The notes under the pieces are model-generated. The model was not told where the DNA came from and ran no database searches. It worked only from the letters and a program-made list of their open reading frames with translations. A program made the position numbers and the translations under genes. A stretch of DNA of 10,092 nucleotides, taken from positions 1 to 10,092 of the forward strand of contig CANJKD010000034.1 of assembly GCA_947474415.1 (NCBI GenBank), in the 5' to 3' direction. Position 1 is the stretch's first letter. Each line of letters opens with the position of its first letter. Below are positions 6,184 to 10,092 of this stretch, piece by piece. This DNA is from Burkholderiales bacterium (lineage in GTDB: Bacteria; Pseudomonadota; Gammaproteobacteria; Burkholderiales; Burkholderiaceae_C).

Positions 6184-7875
6184 ATGACCGACGCCCTCAA
6201 GATCAACCGCCGTTCCGCCAACATCACCGAAGGCGTGGCGCGTGCGCCGAACCGCTCGATGTACTACGCCATGGGCTACGAAGACGGCGACTTCAAGAAG
6301 CCGATGATCGGTGTGGCGAACGGCCATTCCACGATCACGCCGTGCAACTCCGGCCTGCAGAAGCTGGCCGACGCCGCCGTGGCCAGCATCGAAGCGGCCG
6401 GCGGCAACGCACAGATCTTCGGCACACCGACCATCAGCGACGGCATGGCCATGGGCACCGAAGGCATGAAGTACAGCCTGGTCTCGCGCGAGGTGATCGC
6501 CGACTGCATCGAGACCTGCGTGGGCGGCCAGTGGATGGACGGTGTGCTGGTGGTCGGCGGCTGCGACAAGAACATGCCCGGCGGCATGATGGGCATGTTG
6601 CGCGCCAATGTGCCGGCGATCTATGTGTACGGCGGCACTATCCTGCCGGGCCGCTACAAGGGCCAAGACCTGAACATCGTCAGCGTGTTCGAGGCGGTCG
6701 GCCAGTTCAGCGCCGGCAACATGAGCGAGGAAGACTTCCAGCAGATCGAACGGCGCGCCATTCCCGGCACCGGTTCGTGCGGTGGCATGTACACCGCGAA
6801 CACGATGAGCTCGGCCTTCGAGGCGCTGGGCATGAGCCTGCCGTACTCGAGCACGATGGCGAACCCGCACGACGAGATCTCGGGCGCCGCCGCCGAGGCC
6901 GCGCGCATGCTGGTCGAAGCCGTGAAGGTCGACCTGAAGCCGCGCGACATCGTCACGCGCGAATCGATCGAGAACGCCGTCTCCGTCATCATGGCCACCG
7001 GTGGCTCCACCAACGCGGTGCTGCATTTTCTGGCGATTGCCCATGCGGCGCAGGTCGAGTGGACGATCGACGACTTCGAGCGCGTGAGGCAGAAAGTGCC
7101 CGTGCTGTGCGACCTGAAGCCCTCGGGCAAATACCTCGCGGTCGACCTGCACAAGGCGGGCGGCATTCCGCAGGTCATGAAGGTGCTGCTGACAGCCGGC
7201 TTGCTGCACGGCGACTGCATCACGATCACCGGCAAGACCGTGGCGCAAAACCTCGCCGACGTGCCCGAGGCGCCGCGTGCCGATCAAGACGTCATTCGCC
7301 CGATCACGAATCCGATGTACGCGCAGGGCCACCTCGCGATCTTGAAGGGCAACCTCTCACCCGAAGGTTGCGTGGCCAAAATCACCGGCCTGAAGAACCC
7401 GGTGATCACCGGCCCGGCGCGGGTGTTCGACGACGAGCAATCGGCGCTTGCGGCGATCATGGCGCGCCAGATCGTGGCCGGCGACGTGATGGTGCTGCGC
7501 TACCTTGGCCCGAAGGGCGCGCCCGGCATGCCGGAGATGCTGGCGCCCACCGGCGCGCTGATCGGGCAAGGCCTGGGCGAGTCGGTCGGCCTCGTCACCG
7601 ACGGGCGCTTCTCGGGCGGCACCTGGGGCATGGTGGTCGGCCATGTGGCGCCCGAGGCCCATGCCGGCGGCAACATCGCGCTGGTGCGCGAGGGCGATTC
7701 GATCACCATCGACGCGCACACGCTGACGCTGCAGTTGAACGTCGACGCTGCCGAACTGGCAGAGCGCCGCGCCAGTTGGAAGGCCCCGGCCGCGCGCTAC
7801 ACCCGCGGCGTGCTGGCCAAGTTCGCACACAACGCATCGAGCGCCAGTTCGGGCGCCGTGCTCGACAAGTTCTGA
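6184..7875 (+). CDS. ilvD: Dihydroxy-acid dehydratase
   Basis: IlvD dehydrates 2,3-dihydroxy-isovalerate and 2,3-dihydroxy-3-methylvalerate to the 2-oxo acids leading to valine, leucine, isoleucine and pantothenate (EC 4.2.1.9), in the cytosol. The 563-residue product has the expected iron-sulfur cysteines C54 (TPCNSGL), C127 ([10 protein letters not shown]) and C199 ([14 protein letters not shown]), with D128 and the adjacent K129, the lysine that is carbamylated to bind Mg in the family. Other signatures are [54 protein letters not shown] and [10 protein letters not shown]. The length and motifs fit the shorter ~560-residue IlvD class rather than the ~616-residue E. coli type. A CGGAG ribosome site (6173-6177) lies 6 nt before the ATG. 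It is preceded by the divergent LysR gene and ends 18 bp from a convergent small gene without a visible terminator. Confidence 0.98.
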   Translation: MTDALKINRRSANITEGVARAPNRSMYYAMGYEDGDFKKPMIGVANGHSTITPCNSGLQKLADAAVASIEAAGGNAQIFGTPTISDGMAMGTEGMKYSLVSREVIADCIETCVGGQWMDGVLVVGGCDKNMPGGMMGMLRANVPAIYVYGGTILPGRYKGQDLNIVSVFEAVGQFSAGNMSEEDFQQIERRAIPGTGSCGGMYTANTMSSAFEALGMSLPYSSTMANPHDEISGAAAEAARMLVEAVKVDLKPRDIVTRESIENAVSVIMATGGSTNAVLHFLAIAHAAQVEWTIDDFERVRQKVPVLCDLKPSGKYLAVDLHKAGGIPQVMKVLLTAGLLHGDCITITGKTVAQNLADVPEAPRADQDVIRPITNPMYAQGHLAILKGNLSPEGCVAKITGLKNPVITGPARVFDDEQSALAAIMARQIVAGDVMVLRYLGPKGAPGMPEMLAPTGALIGQGLGESVGLVTDGRFSGGTWGMVVGHVAPEAHAGGNIALVREGDSITIDAHTLTLQLNVDAAELAERRASWKAPAARYTRGVLAKFAHNASSASSGAVLDKF

Positions 7876-7893
7876 ACCGGCGAAGATTCCCGC

Positions 7894-8169
7894 TCAGCGC
7901 TTTTTCGCCTTGCGCCGCGCGCGCGTGTCGAGGCCCATCGCCGCAAGGTTCTCGGTGCGGCGATTCTGTTTTCGAGCCTCCATCTTCTCGATCTCGCGGC
8001 GCTTGTTCAGGCCCGACTTGTCGGCCCAGGCCCACCACAGGGCGGCCAGGATGAACGGCACGGTGAACTTCCAAACGTCACCGGTGAAATCCCAGTTCCA
8101 GGCGCCGATCGGGCCAATACCCAATAGGTTCAGCGCGATCACGAGCACGCCGACGATGATGAAAAACAT
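7894..8169 (-). CDS. Small Trp-rich membrane protein (TIGR04438-like), function unknown
   Basis: A 91-residue protein begins at ATG 8169 with a strong GAGGAG ribosome site (8175-8180) 8 nt upstream; the frame is also open from a TTG at 8187, but that codon precedes the SD. The first segment (2-18, [17 protein letters not shown]) and the second (about 33-50, with LWWAWAD) are hydrophobic, likely two membrane helices joined by a short loop containing GAWNWDF. Six tryptophans occur between residues 24 and 48. The rest is a highly charged, helical, basic tail ([24 protein letters not shown]), probably cytoplasmic. This matches the 'TIGR04438 family Trp-rich protein' found in Burkholderiales, as I remember it. 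No function is known. It converges on ilvD and is divergent from the cytochrome gene across 114 bp. Confidence 0.82.
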   Translation of the reverse strand: MFFIIVGVLVIALNLLGIGPIGAWNWDFTGDVWKFTVPFILAALWWAWADKSGLNKRREIEKMEARKQNRRTENLAAMGLDTRARRKAKKR

Positions 8170-8283
8170 GCTGCAAGCTCCTCGCAAATACGGCCGTGGG
8201 CGCCGCGCCGGCTGTCAACCGGGGCCACGTCGATCCGTTATGCTGAATGTAGTCGAACGCTCCACCCTGCCTTGAAGGACCCC

Positions 8284-8592
8284 ATGAAACTGATCCCCCT
8301 CCTGATGATCTCGCTGGTGGGCGCCACTGCTGCACCGGCCTTTGCCAATCCCGAGTTGGCGCAGAAGAAGAACTGCATGGCCTGCCATGCCATCGACAAG
8401 AAGCTCGTCGGCCCCGCCTACAAAGAAGTGGCAGCCAAATACGCCGACCAGAAAGACGCGGCCGACAAGCTCGCGCTGAAGGTCATGAAGGGCGGCACCG
8501 GCGCGTGGGGCGCGATCCCGATGCCAGCGAACCCGCAGGTCAACGAAGCCGAGGCCAAGCAGCTCGTGCAGTGGGTGTTGAGCCTGAAGTGA
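8284..8592 (+). CDS. Periplasmic cytochrome c551/c552-type (class I c-type cytochrome)
   Basis: The 102-residue precursor has a Sec signal peptide (1-21, [21 protein letters not shown]) with a likely cut before N22. The mature ~81-residue protein has the heme-binding CMACH (C31, C34, H35) and axial Met M80 in WGAIPMPAN. It closely resembles Pseudomonas cytochrome c551: CxACHAID.K.VGPAYK.VAAK, GG.G.WG.IPMP and a terminal WVLS.K. It would shuttle electrons in the periplasm, for example to a nitrite reductase, a terminal oxidase, a peroxidase or, in phototrophic relatives, the reaction centre. The neighbours do not say which. Start ATG 8284 follows AAGGA (8275-8279) by 4 nt; the upstream TTG at 8272 precedes the SD. 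A strong terminator follows, so it is probably a single-gene transcript. Confidence 0.94.
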   Translation: MKLIPLLMISLVGATAAPAFANPELAQKKNCMACHAIDKKLVGPAYKEVAAKYADQKDAADKLALKVMKGGTGAWGAIPMPANPQVNEAEAKQLVQWVLSLK

Positions 8593-8614
8593 AACCCGGC
8601 GCCCGTCGCCGATG

Positions 8615-8648
8615 AAGAAGGCCCCGCTTACGGGGCCTTCTTGTTGTT
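8615..8648 (+). terminator. Intrinsic terminator of the cytochrome c gene
   Basis: A perfect 12-bp stem AAGAAGGCCCCG/CGGGGCCTTCTT (8615-8626, 8631-8642) with loop CTTA is followed by a T-rich TTGTTGTT tract overlapping the stem end. It begins 22 nt after the cytochrome stop. It also lies just beyond the convergent FadJ-like gene's stop (8665) and may serve both, although the minus-strand side lacks a long T-run. Confidence 0.9.
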
Positions 8649-8664
8649 GGAGACCCGATGACGG

Positions 8665-10092
8665 TCAGCCCGGCTGCGCCTCGATGCAGGCCCGCACCGC
8701 TGCCGAAAGTGCGAAGCGCGCACCATGCTGCGCGGCCAGCGCATCGGCATTCGCGATGAATGCCGCGCGCCCTTCCGATTCGATGAACTGCATCGCCCCG
8801 CCGGTCCAGGCCGGAAAGCCGATGCCGAAGATGGAACCGATGTTCGCGTCGGCCACGCTGGTAAGCACGCGCTCGGCCACGCAGCGCGCCGTCTCGATCG
8901 CCTGGCGGTACAGCAGGCGCTGCTTCAGCGCGTCGATCAACGGCGGGTTCTGCGCCACTTCCGGGCGTTCGAACCGGGTTTTCAGTTCCGGCCAGAGCAG
9001 CTTCGCCTCACCCTTCGGGTAATCGTAGAAACCGCCGCCACCGGCCCGGCCCGGGCGCTTCAATTCCTTCACCAGGCGTTCGACCAGCAATTCGCCCGCG
9101 CCCGGCTCGAAAGCCTTGCCGGTGGCGGCCAGATCGGCCCGCGTCTGGTCCATCACGTGCACCGACAGCGACAGCGAAGTCTCGTCCAGCACCGCGAGCG
9201 GCCCGACCGGCATGCCGGCGGCCAGCGCCGCATGCTCGATCAGCGGCGCGGGAATGCCTTCGGCCAGCATCGTGGCGCCCTCCATCACGAAGGTGCCGAA
9301 CACGCGGCTCGTGAAGAAGCCGCGCGAATCGTTGACGACGATCGGTATCTTGCCCAGCGCACCGACGAAGTCGAACGCACGCGCGATGGTTTCATCATCG
9401 GTGTGCTCGCCGCGGATGATCTCGACCAGCTTCATCTTGTGCACCGGCGAGAAGAAGTGCAGGCCGACGAACTTGGCTTGCCGCGCACTGGCCTGCGCCA
9501 GCCCGGTGATCGGCAGCGTGGAGGTGTTCGACGCGAACACGCCGCCTGGCGCCAGCATCGGCTCTGCCTCGCGCGTGACGGCGGACTTCAGGTCGCGTTG
9601 CTCGAACACGGCTTCGATGATCAGGTCGCAGCCTTGCAGGTCGGCGGCATCGGCGGTCGGCGTGACAAGGTTCAGCAGATGCGCCTGCTGCACCTCGGTC
9701 ATGCGGCCCTTGGCAACCAGGGGCGCGGTGATCTTTCGAATCGCCTCGAAGCCGGCACGCGCCTTGTCGAGGCTCACATCTTTCAACACACAAGCCATGC
9801 CGCGCGATGCGGTGGCGTGCGCGATGCCGGCACCCATCATGCCGGCGCCGAGCACGCCGACCTTGGCTGGCTTCCAGCGCGGGAACCCGCCGCCGGGCCA
9901 CGCCAAGGCCGGTTCGCTCCAAGGGCCACGCAGGGGCCCCTTCGTGGCCCCGGGGGGCGACGCCGAAGGCGTCTTGGGACCGTCAATCCCTTTGGGCCGC
10001 GACTTGCCCGACTTGATCGCGTTCATGTTGAAGAAGAAGGCCGTCACCATGTTCTTCGTTGTCTGGCTCACCATGGTCTTCGCGAGCTTGCG
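8665..10092 (-). CDS. 3-hydroxyacyl-CoA dehydrogenase part of a FadJ/FadB-like multifunctional fatty-acid oxidation enzyme, 5' end missing
   Basis: The frame is open to the right edge: six codons (RKLAKT) precede the first in-window ATG at 10074 without a stop. That ATG is unlikely to be the start, since family proteins carry an enoyl-CoA hydratase domain before this point, outside the window. The visible part begins with the linker helix (KNMVTAFFFNMNAIKSGKSRPKG), then an NAD-binding domain with GVLGAGMMGAGIAH (about 9819-9860). HFFSPVHKMKLVEIIRG follows, holding the catalytic His in HFF or its neighbour PVH (9439-9459), then NDSRGFFTSRVF at the junction to the C-terminal dehydrogenase domain. 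The end shows ETARCVAERVLTSVADANIGSIFGIGFPAWTGG. It oxidises 3-hydroxyacyl-CoA to 3-ketoacyl-CoA in beta-oxidation. Oddly, about 32 extra residues rich in Pro, Gly and Ala (9883-9978) sit between SRPKGIDG and PRWKPAK, where relatives join almost directly. Confidence 0.93.
   Translation of the reverse strand, partial: RKLAKTMVSQTTKNMVTAFFFNMNAIKSGKSRPKGIDGPKTPSASPPGATKGPLRGPWSEPALAWPGGGFPRWKPAKVGVLGAGMMGAGIAHATASRGMACVLKDVSLDKARAGFEAIRKITAPLVAKGRMTEVQQAHLLNLVTPTADAADLQGCDLIIEAVFEQRDLKSAVTREAEPMLAPGGVFASNTSTLPITGLAQASARQAKFVGLHFFSPVHKMKLVEIIRGEHTDDETIARAFDFVGALGKIPIVVNDSRGFFTSRVFGTFVMEGATMLAEGIPAPLIEHAALAAGMPVGPLAVLDETSLSLSVHVMDQTRADLAATGKAFEPGAGELLVERLVKELKRPGRAGGGGFYDYPKGEAKLLWPELKTRFERPEVAQNPPLIDALKQRLLYRQAIETARCVAERVLTSVADANIGSIFGIGFPAWTGGAMQFIESEGRAAFIANADALAAQHGARFALSAAVRACIEAQPG
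9883..9978. repeat. Hairpin-rich, repeat-like insertion in frame inside the FadJ-like gene
   Basis: This 96-bp stretch encodes the extra linker residues. It holds an imperfect 28-bp palindrome (9923-9950: arms GGGCCACG/CGTGGCCC around AGGGGCCCCT, one mismatched pair) and a second hairpin GACGCC-GAA-GGCGTC (9959-9973). Outer arms CCAA (9919-9922) and TTGG (9974-9977) enclose both, giving a Y-shaped fold. To the left, GAACC (9883-9887) and GGTTC (9911-9915) form another inverted pair, and GGGCCACGC occurs twice (9895, 9923). Such GC-rich double hairpins resemble dispersed intergenic repeats of Burkholderiales. That identity is remembered, not searched. Length is a multiple of three and there is no stop, so the frame is kept. 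Confidence 0.6.

Noticed and set aside
6106..7332. 408-codon minus-strand open frame opposite ilvD
   Set aside because: It is antisense to ilvD, its translation is low-complexity, and no family motif is seen.
5946..8054. 702-codon plus-strand open frame overlapping ilvD
   Set aside because: It is a +1/+2 frame shadow of ilvD, with His/Arg/Gly-rich translation. The ilvD frame has all family motifs.
8239..8244. TATGCT as a -10 box for the cytochrome c gene
   Set aside because: No acceptable -35 box lies 16-19 bp upstream, so a promoter cannot be supported.

Overview
The window is GC-rich chromosomal DNA, densely packed with short intergenic gaps. It looks like a betaproteobacterium of the order Burkholderiales, probably Comamonadaceae or the Leptothrix/Rubrivivax/Piscinibacter group. 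Supporting signs are the aat-bpt pair, the small Trp-rich membrane protein, the Pseudomonas c551-like cytochrome and the wording of the FadJ-like enzyme. The assignment rests on protein resemblance read by eye, not on a search.

Left part (1-3268): a partial outer-membrane transporter-like gene runs off the left edge on the minus strand. Divergent from it is the two-gene operon aat-bpt, joined by a GTGA overlap. It encodes two aminoacyl-tRNA-protein transferases that mark proteins with N-terminal Leu/Phe for degradation. A convergent FAD-dependent oxidoreductase of the L-2-hydroxyglutarate oxidase type overlaps the end of bpt by 17 bp.

Middle (3322-6183): reading on the minus strand, lysR, lgt (lipoprotein maturation), dnaQ (DNA polymerase III proofreading subunit) and a complete tRNA-Val(CAC) gene follow each other with short gaps, closed by a strong hairpin terminator. 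The LysR-type regulator is divergent from ilvD across a 90-bp region that holds an inverted repeat at the lysR start and a possible ilvD promoter.

Right part (6184-10092): ilvD (branched-chain amino acid and pantothenate precursor synthesis) converges on a 91-residue Trp-rich membrane protein. That gene is divergent from a periplasmic cytochrome c551-type gene with a clear terminator. A FadJ-like beta-oxidation enzyme on the minus strand runs off the right edge. Its interdomain linker carries about 32 extra residues encoded by a hairpin-rich sequence that looks like a dispersed intergenic repeat captured in frame.

Most of the window is housekeeping. I see no phage, transposase, CRISPR, toxin-antitoxin or defence genes and no convincing undescribed multi-gene system. 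The best leads are the in-frame repeat in the FadJ-like gene, the palindromes upstream of the FAD oxidoreductase and lysR genes, and the uncharacterised Trp-rich protein. No stretch over 300 bases lacks a gene.
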